Positions 42,875 to 53,275 of a stretch of DNA of 64,000 nt are shown here, one piece after another; positions within the stretch are counted from its first letter, which is position 1, and the number at the start of each line of letters is the position of its first letter. Origin of the DNA: Staphylospora marina. GTDB taxonomy: Bacteria; Bacillota; Bacilli; Thermoactinomycetales; Thermoactinomycetaceae. A program made the translations under genes and the position numbers. The notes under the pieces are model-generated. The model was given only the letters and a program-made list of their open reading frames with translations. It searched no databases and was not told the origin of the DNA. Location of the stretch: NCBI RefSeq assembly GCF_003856495.1, contig NZ_CP034118.1:2392182-2456181 (forward strand). The letters run 5' to 3'.

Positions 42875-44560
42875 TCAGGTGAAGCAGCGTTCCGCGACGG
42901 AAGCGAGCAACTTGACGGCACGGGCCACGCTGGAAACGGAAACGCCGTAATGTTCGGCCACCTCTTTCTGCGTCAAGGGCTCATCGTGATACTTGGCGAC
43001 GAGATAGTGGACGGCCGCCGCCCAGATCTCCGGCTTCCGCACGGAAGACAGTTCGCTCGGTCCCCGGATGACCCATGCGGTCCACAGCACCTGTCCGGCC
43101 ACTTTCATCTCTTCGGAACGGTCGGACATGTGCTCCATCAGGCAGGTGATCACCTGCTCCCAGCGCCGGTTCGGGGTGATCGGCGACCGTTCTTCGAAAG
43201 GTTCATCGGGTTCATCCCCCCGTTTTTCGGGTGTCTCCTCGCCGATCCGGATCAGGATGGCGCGCGCCTCTTCTTTCAGTTCCGGATCTTCCGCCGGATC
43301 TTCGATGACACGCCGAAGCAGCTGAACCACCTCTTCATCGGCGATCCAGGACAGCAATTGAAGCACGTGCCGCTTCGTTTCCTTGTCACCGTGTTTCAGC
43401 GCCCAGATGAACGAAGAACGGAGCAGGGGGTTGGCGCGAATGCGGTCCAGGGACTGAATGTCGGGACCGTCCGGATTCATTTCCAGAAGCTGCTCTTCGA
43501 ACGGCAACTGGTAATGATAGGGCAAAACGGGCGTTTCGCCGCGGCGGATCCATTCTTCGCTGCGTTCCAGGTAAAACCGGGCCACATCCGAATCTTCCAT
43601 CTCCAGCAACCATTTCCACCAGCGTCGGGCCCGGTCGGTTCTCCCGGTGTTCCATGCGGCCACGGCGGCGTAGTGGCACAGCCCCGGCTCCGGAAATCCC
43701 TGCAATCTCGCCAGTCTGGCAAACAGTTGGAACGCCGTCTCATGTTCCCCCAGGATGCCCATGGTGGTGGCCAGTTTGCAGATTTGGTCCGGTTGGACCG
43801 GAACCAGTTTCCGGAGCATCCGCACCAGCTTGTCGCCGGTTTCCGCTTTGCCCACATGATGCGAGAGGACGGCCAAATTGCACAGGGCATGCAGATTGGC
43901 CGGATCCTCTTCGAGCACTTCGGAGATATATTTCAACGATAGATCGAGGCTTCCGGTGTAATAGAAGGCGAGAGCCAAATTGTTGCGTGCCGGCAGGAAG
44001 TCGGGCTTGTCCCGCAAGATTTTTTCCAGCAGGTCGATCGCGAGAAGGAAACGCCCTTCTTCCAGATGGCGACGGGCTTCTTCGTGCGCCTGCACATGGG
44101 CGGGCACCTGAAGCGGCATCGGTTCGCGCGGAGCCCGTCCCAACTCTCCGGCGATCATTCCGAGCATTTCTTCCGCCTCGGCGGCAAATTCGCCGTCGGG
44201 ATCCAGCGAAAGGTATTCGAGCAAATAGTCTTCCGCCAGCTCGAAGTCTCCCATGTTGGCGGAGTTGTTGGCCATGTAGAACAGGCACTCGTAGAGTTCG
44301 GGATCCACTTCGTCGAGAACCCGTTCCAACACTTCGTTGGACTCTTCGTAGCGCCCCAGTTCGGACAGAACGCCCGCCAGGTTGCAATGATTGACCGCAT
44401 TGTCCGGTTCTTTTTCCACGGCCAGTCTGAAATACTTGACGGCTTTTTCATATTGGCGCCGTTCCAGGGACCTCACGGCTCTGTCGTAAAAAAATCCCGC
44501 GTCCAGTCTGAGCCGCACCACTTTTTGGTTGGTCTCCCGGTCCGCTTGGGGCCGTTTCAT
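42875..44560 (-). CDS. TPR-repeat protein with C-terminal helix-turn-helix (YvcD-like)
   Basis: The 561-residue cytosolic protein has two blocks of tetratricopeptide repeats (EKAVKYFRLAVEKEPDNAV near residue 38; LDLSLKYISEVLEEDPANLH near 205). A long helical middle follows, with a C-terminal DNA-binding-like segment (TQKEVAEHYGVSVSSVARAV). It resembles B. subtilis YvcD, which lies near the same genes. The ATG has GGGGGGAGGG upstream. The function is not established. Confidence 0.82.
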   Translation of the reverse strand: MKRPQADRETNQKVVRLRLDAGFFYDRAVRSLERRQYEKAVKYFRLAVEKEPDNAVNHCNLAGVLSELGRYEESNEVLERVLDEVDPELYECLFYMANNSANMGDFELAEDYLLEYLSLDPDGEFAAEAEEMLGMIAGELGRAPREPMPLQVPAHVQAHEEARRHLEEGRFLLAIDLLEKILRDKPDFLPARNNLALAFYYTGSLDLSLKYISEVLEEDPANLHALCNLAVLSHHVGKAETGDKLVRMLRKLVPVQPDQICKLATTMGILGEHETAFQLFARLARLQGFPEPGLCHYAAVAAWNTGRTDRARRWWKWLLEMEDSDVARFYLERSEEWIRRGETPVLPYHYQLPFEEQLLEMNPDGPDIQSLDRIRANPLLRSSFIWALKHGDKETKRHVLQLLSWIADEEVVQLLRRVIEDPAEDPELKEEARAILIRIGEETPEKRGDEPDEPFEERSPITPNRRWEQVITCLMEHMSDRSEEMKVAGQVLWTAWVIRGPSELSSVRKPEIWAAAVHYLVAKYHDEPLTQKEVAEHYGVSVSSVARAVKLLASVAERCFT

Positions 44561-44890
44561 CGTTATTCCCTCCCCCCGGCGTCAGAATGGCCGGCGGACA
44601 TGGTGCTTCCAGAAAGTATAACATAATTTCGCCGCGTGACGCATGTCCCGGCATCTCTTTCACAAACTTGTCCGGAAACGGGATGTTTCGGGCCAAGAAT
44701 CTTGCGTGCGGTCTCTCGTGTTTACTATTCGGATGATTGCGACATTTTTTGTCCATATCCGGCGAGAGCGTCCCCGGGACAAGATTCCGTTTATCCCATC
44801 AGACGCACGGGAGGGCAAATGGTTTCACCCGTGAAAAAAATTTTGGGATCAGCGGGCCATCCGAACCGGAAGATTGTCCCGCGAGGAGCG
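44561..44890. other. Intergenic region between the TPR gene and the his operon
   Basis: About 330 bases without a gene. On the minus strand TGTTATACT near 44617-44625 is an extended -10 that could serve the TPR gene. Nothing else stands out. Confidence 0.45.
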
Positions 44891-44930
44891 AAAAAACAAA
44901 ATCCCCCGCCGTCCGGCATCGGCGAGGGAT
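44891..44930 (-). terminator. Terminator of the histidine operon
   Basis: CCCTCGCC and GGCGGGGG form the stem on the minus strand, followed by ATTTTGTTTTTT, 26 bases past the hisIE stop. Confidence 0.85.
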
Positions 44931-44955
44931 GTGCCGTTGGTCCCTTCATGAGGAC

Positions 44956-45593
44956 TCAAGATCCCGTTTTTCCGCCGGCGGCCCGACGATCGAGCTCTGC
45001 CAGCACGTCATCCAGCGGCAGCTTCCGCTCCCGCAACAAGACCAGCAAATGATAGAGAAGATCGGCGGTTTCCATGCGCAGTTCGTCGTCGGATCCGTTC
45101 TTGGCGGCGATGATGGTCTCGGCTGCTTCTTCGCCCACTTTCTTGAGGATTTTGTCCAATCCCCGTTCGAACAGATAGGTGGTGTAGGACCCCTCCGGGC
45201 GCTCCGCCTCGCGTCGGGCGATCACGCGTTCCAACCGCTCCAGCGGAAAAAATCTTCCCGATACCGCGGAGGGTGGTTCATCGCCGAAACAGCTGAACGT
45301 TCCGTTGTGACAGGCGGGACCGGCAGGCAGGACGCGAACGAGCAACGTGTCCGCATCGCAGTCGACGGCGACGGAGACCACTTTCTGGGTGTTTCCGGAG
45401 GTGGCACCCTTGTGCCAAAGCTCCCGGCGGGAACGGCTGTAAAACCACGTTTCGCCGCTCTCGACGGTGCGTCTGAGCGCTTCTTCGTTCATCCAGGCCA
45501 CCATGAGCACATCCTTGCTCACGGCGTCCTGCACCACGGCGGGAACGAGACCGTCCGGACCGAATTTGACACGGCCCGGGTCAAACCCGATTT

Positions 45594-45597
<4 letters not shown>
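44956..45597 (-). CDS. hisIE: Bifunctional phosphoribosyl-AMP cyclohydrolase / phosphoribosyl-ATP pyrophosphatase
   Basis: The 213-residue fusion has an N-terminal HisI domain ([20 protein letters not shown] and [20 protein letters not shown], metal ligands) and a C-terminal HisE domain ([20 protein letters not shown]). It catalyses steps two and three of histidine synthesis. The GTG start overlaps the hisF stop as GTGA. It is the last gene of the operon. Confidence 0.96.
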
Positions 45598-46348
<751 letters not shown>

Positions 46349-46352
<4 letters not shown>

Positions 46353-47092
46353 GCCGCATCCCCCCCGACGGCCCGCAGCGCTTCATCCATCCGGACGGCA
46401 CCCGTGTACAGGGCCTTTCCGATGATGGCTCCCGCAATGCCGCGATCTTTCAAGGCGGCCAGATTCCGGAGGTCTTCCACCGAACGGACGCCGCCGGAGG
46501 CAATCACCGGTTTCCCGCAGGCTTCGGCCAACCGGACGGTGGATTCCAGCGAGACGCCGGAGAGCGTCCCGTCCCGGGAAATGTCGGTGTACACGAACCG
46601 TTCCGCTCCCAGGCGGGCCATTTCCAAGGCCAGGACTTCCGCCGGAACATCGGTCACTTCGAGCCAGCCGTGCGTGGCCACGCGGCCGTCTTTGGCATCG
46701 ATGCCGACCGCGATCCGGTCTTTGTACCTCTTCAGGGCCTCCGCCATGACATCGGGGCGGTCCACGGCGGCCGAGCCCATGATGACCCGACTCACCCCGG
46801 CTTCGAGGAGCGCCTCGATCCGGGCGATGTCGCGAACGCCTCCCCCCACTTGCACCGGGACGGGCACGCGCGCACAGATGTCCCGGATGATCCGGTCATT
46901 GACGGGGGTTCCGCTTTTGGCCGCGTCCAAATCGACCACGTGAAGCCAGGCGGCTCCCTGTTCCACCCAGCGGAGCGCCATGTCGACGGGATTTTCCGCG
47001 TACACCGTTTCCCGGGTGTAATCTCCCCGGACGAGGCGGACGCATTTGCCGCCGAGGATGTCGATGGCGGGATACAGGTCAAACCCGTTCAT
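46349..47092 (-). CDS. hisA: ProFAR isomerase
   Basis: The 247-residue barrel has [20 protein letters not shown] with the catalytic Asp, [20 protein letters not shown], and [16 protein letters not shown] with the second Asp. It isomerises ProFAR to PRFAR. The ATG at 47092 overlaps the hisH stop as ATGA. Confidence 0.97.
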
Positions 47093-47706
47093 GCGCTCAC
47101 CCCCGCATGGGCCATCCGGACACACCGGTCCAACAGATCCAGCCCCAGCTGCCCGCTTTTTTCCGGGTGAAACTGCATCCCGACGATGTTTCCGCGCGCC
47201 ACGATGGCGGCGATCGGTCCGTGGTAGTCGGTGACGGCGATCACGTCTTCCTCGTTGGCGGCCCGGACGTGATAGGAGTGCACAAAGTAGACGTGTCCCT
47301 CGTCCAGTCCCCGGAACAACTTGTGCGGATGCCGGAACGACAGCCAGTTCCAGCCCATGTGCGGAACGGGAAAATCCCCTTCCAGCCGCACGACGTGACC
47401 CGGGAGCAGATGGAGCCCCTGGTGGAAACCGTGTTCGTCGCTGCCGGTGAACAGAAGCTGCATGCCCAGACAGATCCCCAACAGGGGTCTGCCGGCCAGC
47501 GCTTCCCGGCGAATGGCCCCGGCCAGTTCCCGCTGTTCCAGTTCCCGCATGGCGTCCCCGAACGCTCCCACTCCGGGCAGGATCATCAGATCGGCGTGGC
47601 GGAGCACGTCCGGATCGGAAGTGACGACGGAAGAATGCCCGAGCCGCTCCAAGGCCTTTTCCAAGCTGTAGAGATTGCCCATTCCGTAATCGATGATGGC
47701 GATCAT
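47089..47706 (-). CDS. hisH: Imidazole glycerol phosphate synthase, glutaminase subunit
   Basis: The 205-residue class I amidotransferase has IIDYGMGNL, the nucleophile in [12 protein letters not shown], and the His/Glu dyad in [10 protein letters not shown]. It supplies ammonia to HisF. The ATG overlaps the hisB stop by 4 bases. Confidence 0.97.
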   Translation of the reverse strand: MIAIIDYGMGNLYSLEKALERLGHSSVVTSDPDVLRHADLMILPGVGAFGDAMRELEQRELAGAIRREALAGRPLLGICLGMQLLFTGSDEHGFHQGLHLLPGHVVRLEGDFPVPHMGWNWLSFRHPHKLFRGLDEGHVYFVHSYHVRAANEEDVIAVTDYHGPIAAIVARGNIVGMQFHPEKSGQLGLDLLDRCVRMAHAGVSA

Positions 47707-48305
47707 TCCAGTACCCCTTTCGACGACGGAACCCCCTGTATCCGCGGATCGAGGGCCGTGGCCTCGTCAAGGGCGCGTCCCAGCGCCTTGAAACAGGCTT
47801 CGATCATGTGATGGGTGTTTCGTCCGTAATGAAGGATGACATGCAGGGTCATCCGGCCTTCCAGCGCCAGTTTCCAGAAGAACTCGTGAACCAGCTCCAC
47901 ATCGAAGGTACCGACCTGGCTCCGGGGGAATTCCCCGCGGAATTCGAAGTGGGGTCGGCCGGAGATGTCGACCGCCGCCTGGGCGAGAGCCTCGTCCATG
48001 GGGACGAACGCGTTTCCGTACCGGCGGATGCCCCGTTTGTCCCCGAGCGCTTCCCGGAAAGCCCGCCCGAGGCAAATCGCCACGTCTTCCACCGTGTGAT
48101 GATCGTCGATCTCGATGTCCCCCTTGGCGCGAACGGTCAGATCGAATCGACCGTGCCGGGCAACCTGCTCCAGCATGTGCTCGAGAAACGGCACGCCGGT
48201 GTTCAGGTCCGTTTGCCCCGTTCCGTCCAGTACCAGTTCCAGCGACACGTCGGTTTCCGCGGTCTGTCGCTGCACGCGGGATGCGCGAAGAGGCTGATTC
48301 ATCAT
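47703..48305 (-). CDS. hisB: Imidazoleglycerol-phosphate dehydratase
   Basis: The 200-residue enzyme has the two Mn-binding motifs [11 protein letters not shown] and [12 protein letters not shown] and GVPFLEHML. It is the monofunctional form, without a phosphatase domain. Two consecutive ATG codons begin the gene; the first overlaps the hisD stop. Confidence 0.97.
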   Translation of the reverse strand: MMNQPLRASRVQRQTAETDVSLELVLDGTGQTDLNTGVPFLEHMLEQVARHGRFDLTVRAKGDIEIDDHHTVEDVAICLGRAFREALGDKRGIRRYGNAFVPMDEALAQAAVDISGRPHFEFRGEFPRSQVGTFDVELVHEFFWKLALEGRMTLHVILHYGRNTHHMIEACFKALGRALDEATALDPRIQGVPSSKGVLE

Positions 48306-49582
48306 CCATTCTCTCCTTCCGTCAGCCGAATGCGGACGGCTTCCGCGTGGCCGGTGAGGCCTTCCGCTTCCGCCAGCCGGATCACGTCCGGTCCCAGCCG
48401 CTTCAAGGCCTCGCGGCTGAACGAGATGACGCTGGTCCGCTTGAGGAAATCCCCGACGCCGAGCGGGGAAAAGAACCGCGCCGTCCCGCTCGTCGGCAAC
48501 ACGTGGTTGGGACCGGCCAGGTAATCCCCCACCGGCTCGGAACTCCATGGTCCGAGGAACACCGCTCCGGCATGTTTCACCTTGCCGAGCCACTCCCAGG
48601 GGTGGCGGACCATGATCTCCAGATGTTCGGGAGCGATCCGGTTGACCGTCTCAAACGCTTCCTCCAGGTCGTTCACCAGGATGATCGCGCCCTGTTCACG
48701 GATCGATCGTTCGGCGATCTCCCGGCGCGGCAGGTTTTCGCACTGCTTTTGCAGCTCCTCCCGGACCTTCCGGGCCAATGTTTCATCGGGAGTGATCAGG
48801 ACGGATGAAGCGAGCGGATCATGTTCCGCCTGGGAAAGCAGATCGGCCGCCACGAACGCAGGCCGGGCCGAATCGTCCGCCACCACGGCGATTTCGGACG
48901 GACCGGCGATGCTGTCGATGTCCACCTGTCCGAACACGGCCCGTTTGGCGAGGGCCACGTACAGATTCCCCGGCCCCACGATCTTGTCCACCCGCGGAAC
49001 GCTTTCCGTTCCGTAGGCGAGGGCGGCCACCGCCTGCGCACCCCCCGCCTTGAACACCGCCGTCACTCCCGCCACCCGGGCGGCGGCCAGGACCACGTCG
49101 GGCACCGATCCGTCCGGACCGGGCGGCGTCATCATGATGATGTCGCGGACACCCGCCACCTTTGCGGGAATGACGTTCATGAGCACGGAGGAAGGATAGG
49201 CGGCCCGACCTCCCGGCACGTAGACCCCCACGCGCTCCAACGGGCGCACCAGCTGACCGAGCACGGTCCCGTCCGGTTCGGGTTCAAACCAGGATCGTTC
49301 CCGCTGCTTTTCGTGATACGCCCGGATCCGGTCCGCCGCCAGCTCCAGGGCGCGGAGAATCTCGGGGTCGACGCGGCGCCATGCCTCGTCCGTTTCCCTC
49401 TCCTCCACCCTGATTGATTCCAACCGGGCACCGTCAAAGCGGGCGGTCAGCTCCTTGAGGGCCTCATCCCCGCGCCGCCTGACGACTTGAATGATCCCGT
49501 TCACCGCTTCCCAGGCTTTCCGGGCATGTTCCGGCCCGTCGATGGACCGGTTCCATTCGTCGGGACGAATGATGCGAATCAT
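48302..49582 (-). CDS. hisD: Histidinol dehydrogenase
   Basis: The 426-residue enzyme has [35 protein letters not shown], the signature [10 protein letters not shown] with zinc ligands, and [20 protein letters not shown]. It carries out the last two oxidations. The ATG overlaps the hisG stop as ATGA. Confidence 0.97.
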   Translation of the reverse strand: MIRIIRPDEWNRSIDGPEHARKAWEAVNGIIQVVRRRGDEALKELTARFDGARLESIRVEERETDEAWRRVDPEILRALELAADRIRAYHEKQRERSWFEPEPDGTVLGQLVRPLERVGVYVPGGRAAYPSSVLMNVIPAKVAGVRDIIMMTPPGPDGSVPDVVLAAARVAGVTAVFKAGGAQAVAALAYGTESVPRVDKIVGPGNLYVALAKRAVFGQVDIDSIAGPSEIAVVADDSARPAFVAADLLSQAEHDPLASSVLITPDETLARKVREELQKQCENLPRREIAERSIREQGAIILVNDLEEAFETVNRIAPEHLEIMVRHPWEWLGKVKHAGAVFLGPWSSEPVGDYLAGPNHVLPTSGTARFFSPLGVGDFLKRTSVISFSREALKRLGPDVIRLAEAEGLTGHAEAVRIRLTEGENG

Positions 49583-50217
49583 CGGGGCACCTCCTCGCGA
49601 ACCGTTTCAGCCAACCGATCCACCCAGTGACCGATCTCCCGGCTTTTCATCCGGTAGCTGGCCCGGTTGGCGATCAGCCTGGCCGTGATTTCCCGGATGA
49701 TTTCCAGTTCCGTCAATCCGTTCTCACGGAGCGTGGTGCCGGTGGACACGATGTCGACGATCCGGTCGGCCAAACCGGCGGCCGGAGCCAGCTCCACCGA
49801 CCCGCTCAAGGTGATCACCTCGACCTGCTCGCCCCGCTCCCGGAAATACCGCCTGGCAACGGACGGATATTTGGTGGCCACGCGGGATCTGAGACCCGGA
49901 ACCCAGCCGGGGCGTCCCGCCACGGACAAGCGGCAGCGTCCGACGCCCAGATCCAGGAGCTCATACACATCCCGGGATTCTTCAAGCAAAACGTCTTTCC
50001 CTGCCACCCCCAGATCGGCCGCTCCGTACTCCACATAGACCGAAACGTCGGACGGTTTCACCAGGAGAAATTCCGCCTCTCCTCCGGGTGACGGCACGGT
50101 GAGCCGGCGGGAAGACAAGTCGTCCGGTGCGGGAACGGGAAGTCCGGCAGCCCTGAACAAACCGAACGTCTCCTCCATCAATCTTCCTTTGGGCATGGCC
50201 ACGATCAGTTTTTTCAT
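49579..50217 (-). CDS. hisG: ATP phosphoribosyltransferase, short form
   Basis: The 212-residue enzyme has VAMPKGRLMEETF and the PRPP-binding DIVSTGTTLRENGL. It lacks the C-terminal regulatory domain of long HisG, so it needs HisZ, encoded just upstream. The ATG at 50217 overlaps the hisZ stop as ATGA, with GAGGAGG upstream. Confidence 0.97.
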   Translation of the reverse strand: MKKLIVAMPKGRLMEETFGLFRAAGLPVPAPDDLSSRRLTVPSPGGEAEFLLVKPSDVSVYVEYGAADLGVAGKDVLLEESRDVYELLDLGVGRCRLSVAGRPGWVPGLRSRVATKYPSVARRYFRERGEQVEVITLSGSVELAPAAGLADRIVDIVSTGTTLRENGLTELEIIREITARLIANRASYRMKSREIGHWVDRLAETVREEVPR

Positions 50218-51362
50218 GCGGACTCCTCCTCTCCCGCCTTCGTCACGAGCACCGTTCCTTCCGCGAGCGACGGATCCGGACGCAACACCGCGACGCTTCC
50301 CCGCTCCCGAAGCAACCGGGCCTCCCGGCAGGCTTCTCCCCACATCTCCGGTGAAAAGCGAACCGACACCCGCGTCGGCTCATCCGAGACCAGCGGGGAA
50401 ACCTCCATCACCCGGTCCGTCTTCAGGGCAAATCCCGTCGCCGGCAACTCCCTGCCGAAGCGGACGTACAACCCGTCGTAGCGCCCGCCTCCCAGCAGGG
50501 GGAATCCGTTTCCTTCCGCATATCCCTCGAAATACACCCCGGTGTAATAACCGAGGCTGCCGGTCAGGCAGGGATCAAACACCAGGCGATCGGCATCCCC
50601 GGCGGTCCGGAGATGATTCCACAGCGTTCCGAGGTCGGCCGCCGCGCCGGCCGCTTCCGGGGCGGCGGACAACTCCCGGAGCCGCCGGTCCACTTCTTCC
50701 CCTTCGGCGGGGCGCAAGACCGCCAACAAACGCTCTCTCTTCGAAGCGGACGGCACTTCCCGCCCGAGGGCTTGCAAAAACCCCGCCCAATCCCGCCGCA
50801 CCAGCCGCTTTTTCAGCACGGAACTCCCGGAATCCCCGGCCGCTTCCCGAAGCCACGCGTCCAAAAGCCCCACGTGGCCGAGCACGATCCGGAACGCATC
50901 GAGGCCGCACGCGTTCAGCGCTTCCATCGCGAGCAAAATCACCTCGGCATCCGCTTCCGGTCCCGAAGCGCCGACCAACTCCACGCCGGACTGAAAAAAT
51001 TCCGCATCCCTTCCCGCTTCCCGTTCCTGCGCGCGGAACACGCCCGCGTGATAATACAGCCGGAGCGGAAGCGGTTCATGCTTCAGTGAGGAACAAACCA
51101 TCCGGGCGATCGGAGTCGTCTGGTCGGGGCGAAGAACCAGCGTCCGCCCGTCCCGGTCCATGCATTTGAACATCCGGCTCTCGTCGATGGCACTCGCTTC
51201 CCCCACCGTATCCAGAAACTCCAGGGAAGGAGTGGCGATTTCCCGGTATCCCCACAGACGGAATCGCTCTTCCACGTTCCGTTCCAACCATCGCTTTCGG
51301 GCGATCCATGCCGGCGGGTAATCCCTGAATCCCACCGGCTTTTCAAACATCTCCGGTCTCAT
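50214..51362 (-). CDS. hisZ: ATP phosphoribosyltransferase regulatory subunit
   Basis: The 382-residue HisRS paralogue has KPVGFRDYPPAWIARKRWLE, motif-2-like LRPDQTTPIARMV and RLYYHAGVFRAQ, and GGGRYDGLYVRFGRELPATG. It lacks the anticodon-binding domain. In the HisZ-HisG complex it allows feedback inhibition by histidine. First gene of the operon; GGAAGGGAA precedes the ATG. Confidence 0.95.
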   Translation of the reverse strand: MRPEMFEKPVGFRDYPPAWIARKRWLERNVEERFRLWGYREIATPSLEFLDTVGEASAIDESRMFKCMDRDGRTLVLRPDQTTPIARMVCSSLKHEPLPLRLYYHAGVFRAQEREAGRDAEFFQSGVELVGASGPEADAEVILLAMEALNACGLDAFRIVLGHVGLLDAWLREAAGDSGSSVLKKRLVRRDWAGFLQALGREVPSASKRERLLAVLRPAEGEEVDRRLRELSAAPEAAGAAADLGTLWNHLRTAGDADRLVFDPCLTGSLGYYTGVYFEGYAEGNGFPLLGGGRYDGLYVRFGRELPATGFALKTDRVMEVSPLVSDEPTRVSVRFSPEMWGEACREARLLRERGSVAVLRPDPSLAEGTVLVTKAGEEESA

Positions 51363-51390
51363 CGGTTGTTTCCCTTCCGGTTTACTTTAA

Positions 51391-51409
51391 TTCGCTAATA
51401 TGTTAGCAA
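51391..51409 (-). promoter_or_regulatory. Palindromic candidate operator of the his operon
   Basis: On the minus strand TTGCTAA-CATA-TTAGCGA is a near-perfect palindrome 30-50 bases upstream of hisZ, overlapping the likely promoter (TTGCTA as -35). A TrpR-type regulator (YerC/HisR) has been proposed for his genes in Bacilli, but I cannot confirm the motif from memory. No T-box features are present. Confidence 0.5.
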
Positions 51410-51532
51410 GAGAAAGGATCCTTGTCCAGCCCGCTTTGCAGAAAGCTCGAGCCGGCTTCATTTCCATCATCTGCCGGAGGGAATCCTTCCATGCACCGAT
51501 GAACCGGAGACCATTCCCATGCTTGTCCGAAA

Positions 51533-52114
51533 TCACTTCACGGCGGTATCTTTGCCCGTCTTGGTCAAGATCCAGTCCGCCAACTGCTCCAGGGCTTTTC
51601 GCCGGTAGGAATGAACCAGCCGCTCCTCTTCGGACAGCTCCGCCAGCGGACGGGATTCCCCTTCCGGCACGAACACCGGATCAAACGGAAAGCCGGGCAC
51701 GGGCTTCAGCGAATCCTTCAATTCCGCAATCATCCCGGCAGTCACTCCCGTAAAGACACGAACATCCCCGTCCCAGCACACGGCAACGGCTCCTTCGAAC
51801 CAGGCCTCCCGGGATTCCCCGTCGAGCAGTTTGGCGAATCCCCGATATCCCAGCTTGTCAAAGATCCGTTTGGTCAGGACCCCGGGAAATCCCGGCCATG
51901 CCTTGAAGAAGAGTCCCGCATCATCCACCATCACGTGATCCATTCCCAGCTTCCGCACTTGCTCCAGCTTGAACCGCGCCACTTCCGACACGGTGCCTCC
52001 GTCCGGTTCCGCCAGTTTGAGCGGGATGCCTTCCACCTCGATGCCGTGACGTGACAACGCTTGACGCGCTTCCTCCAACTTGGCTCTGTTTTCCGTCGCG
52101 AACCGAATTTTCAT
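51533..52114 (-). CDS. Non-canonical purine NTP pyrophosphatase, RdgB/HAM1 family
   Basis: The 193-residue protein has the N-terminal KIRFATENRAKLEEA, MVDDAGLFFKAWPGFPGVL (the D-D-S/A-G-L motif), and FPFDPVFVPEG with a Leu-rich helix after it. The family hydrolyses ITP, dITP and XTP to keep them out of nucleic acids. The ATG at 52114 has GGAGGG upstream. The motif DDAGL rather than DDSGL and the moderate similarity suggest a divergent member. Confidence 0.86.
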   Translation of the reverse strand: MKIRFATENRAKLEEARQALSRHGIEVEGIPLKLAEPDGGTVSEVARFKLEQVRKLGMDHVMVDDAGLFFKAWPGFPGVLTKRIFDKLGYRGFAKLLDGESREAWFEGAVAVCWDGDVRVFTGVTAGMIAELKDSLKPVPGFPFDPVFVPEGESRPLAELSEEERLVHSYRRKALEQLADWILTKTGKDTAVK

Positions 52115-52367
52115 CTGTTTCCCTCCAACCTGTCCCGTCGCTTCAAGACAACGGGAGATCCCCCTTGAGAAAAAAAGTACCATTACTAATCTACACGATT
52201 TCCCGCGGGAACACGTCAGGCACGGCCAAAACATTTCCGAAAGAACGGAACCGATTGTTTGTCGGAATCGTGAACATTCCGGAAATGAAAGAAAATCGGG
52301 ACAAAAAAACAGACCAGCCTTCGAACATATATAGACAGGAGGAGTTTGGCGAAAGGGGGACACAGCG

Positions 52368-52514
52368 ATGGCCACGGTCGGTCATGTTCTGTTGGCTGCC
52401 GGAGTCATTCTGGAACTCCTGGGTCTTTGGCTGATCTACAGGGGAAAGAACACCTCGCTGGAGGCCTTGATCCTGGGGTTGTTGTGTCTCCTGAGCGGTA
52501 TCCTGACCCTGTGA
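52368..52514 (+). CDS. Small two-helix membrane protein
   Basis: This 48-residue reading frame begins MATVGHVLLAAG and ends LLCLLSGILTL. Two hydrophobic helices are joined by a short polar turn (YRGKNTSLE). AAAGGGGG lies upstream of the ATG and a terminator follows at 52580. No family is recognised. Confidence 0.65.
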   Translation: MATVGHVLLAAGVILELLGLWLIYRGKNTSLEALILGLLCLLSGILTL

Positions 52515-52579
52515 ATGAATCCTTGAGCCAAACCCCTTCACGGTGACTATCTCCCACCCTCGCAAACTCATGTTCACGA

Positions 52580-52622
52580 AAACAGGCACTCGCCCGAATC
52601 GGAGGCAGAGTGCCTGTTTTCG
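52580..52622 (+). terminator. Terminator
   Basis: AAACAGGCACTC (52580-52591) pairs perfectly with GAGTGCCTGTTT (52608-52619), followed by a T-rich stretch. It ends the small membrane protein transcript. Confidence 0.85.
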
Positions 52623-52736
52623 CGTTTTTCACACAAAGTTGGCAAGCATATCTGTCCGTATCGAAAAAAATCGTTACAATAAAAGATAAAGATTCAATAA
52701 ACAAAAGACATTGATTCCATACATCCGGAGGTACAC

Positions 52737-53063
52737 ATGTACAAAACGATCGGATTGTACAAGCAGATGGAGAATCCCGAAGAATTCATTGATTTTTATG
52801 AACAGGTCATCACCCCCCGACTTCTTTGTCTGCCGGGAGTCGTCAAAGTGGAAATGACGCGACTGATGGCGTCGCCGTTTCGTGAAAGTCAAGATGAATC
52901 CGCTTACTTTCTCATGGTGGAAACCTCCTTTGAAAGCCCCGAAGCGCTTCAACAGGTCCTGCAATCTCCGGAAGGAATGGAGACGGTCCGCCTGCTGGTG
53001 GAAAGAGCGGGCGAGAGCATGACCGCTTTCGTGGGCAAATCCACGGAATGGATCAGCGACTGA
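52737..53063 (+). CDS. EthD-family protein
   Basis: The 108-residue protein has the dimeric ferredoxin-like pattern of EthD proteins: IGLYKQMENPEEFIDFYEQV near the N-terminus, LPGVVKVEMTRL, and a C-terminal VGKSTEWISD. Members are small monooxygenase-like or binding proteins of varied role. GGAGG precedes the ATG by five bases. Confidence 0.75.
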   Translation: MYKTIGLYKQMENPEEFIDFYEQVITPRLLCLPGVVKVEMTRLMASPFRESQDESAYFLMVETSFESPEALQQVLQSPEGMETVRLLVERAGESMTAFVGKSTEWISD

Positions 53064-53275
53064 TCCGCCCGTCCGACCGGTTTCCGTCATTGCCTCTCCG
53101 CGGAACATGAATGTTCCCACCGTCCGGTTCTCCGAACGGAAACGGTCCGTCGAAGAAACCGGCAAACCCCCGCGACCGCTTCCGGGCCATTGTCTTTTCC
53201 CGCAAACGCCGCCCCGTTTTTGTGGTATCCTATTGAACGAATGAAACCAAAACGTGGGTGGAAAGGAATCATTCC

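Noticed and set aside
51363-51532. T-box or His-leader peptide upstream of hisZ
   Set aside because: No conserved T-box sequence, specifier loop or run of His codons is seen in this 170-base stretch.
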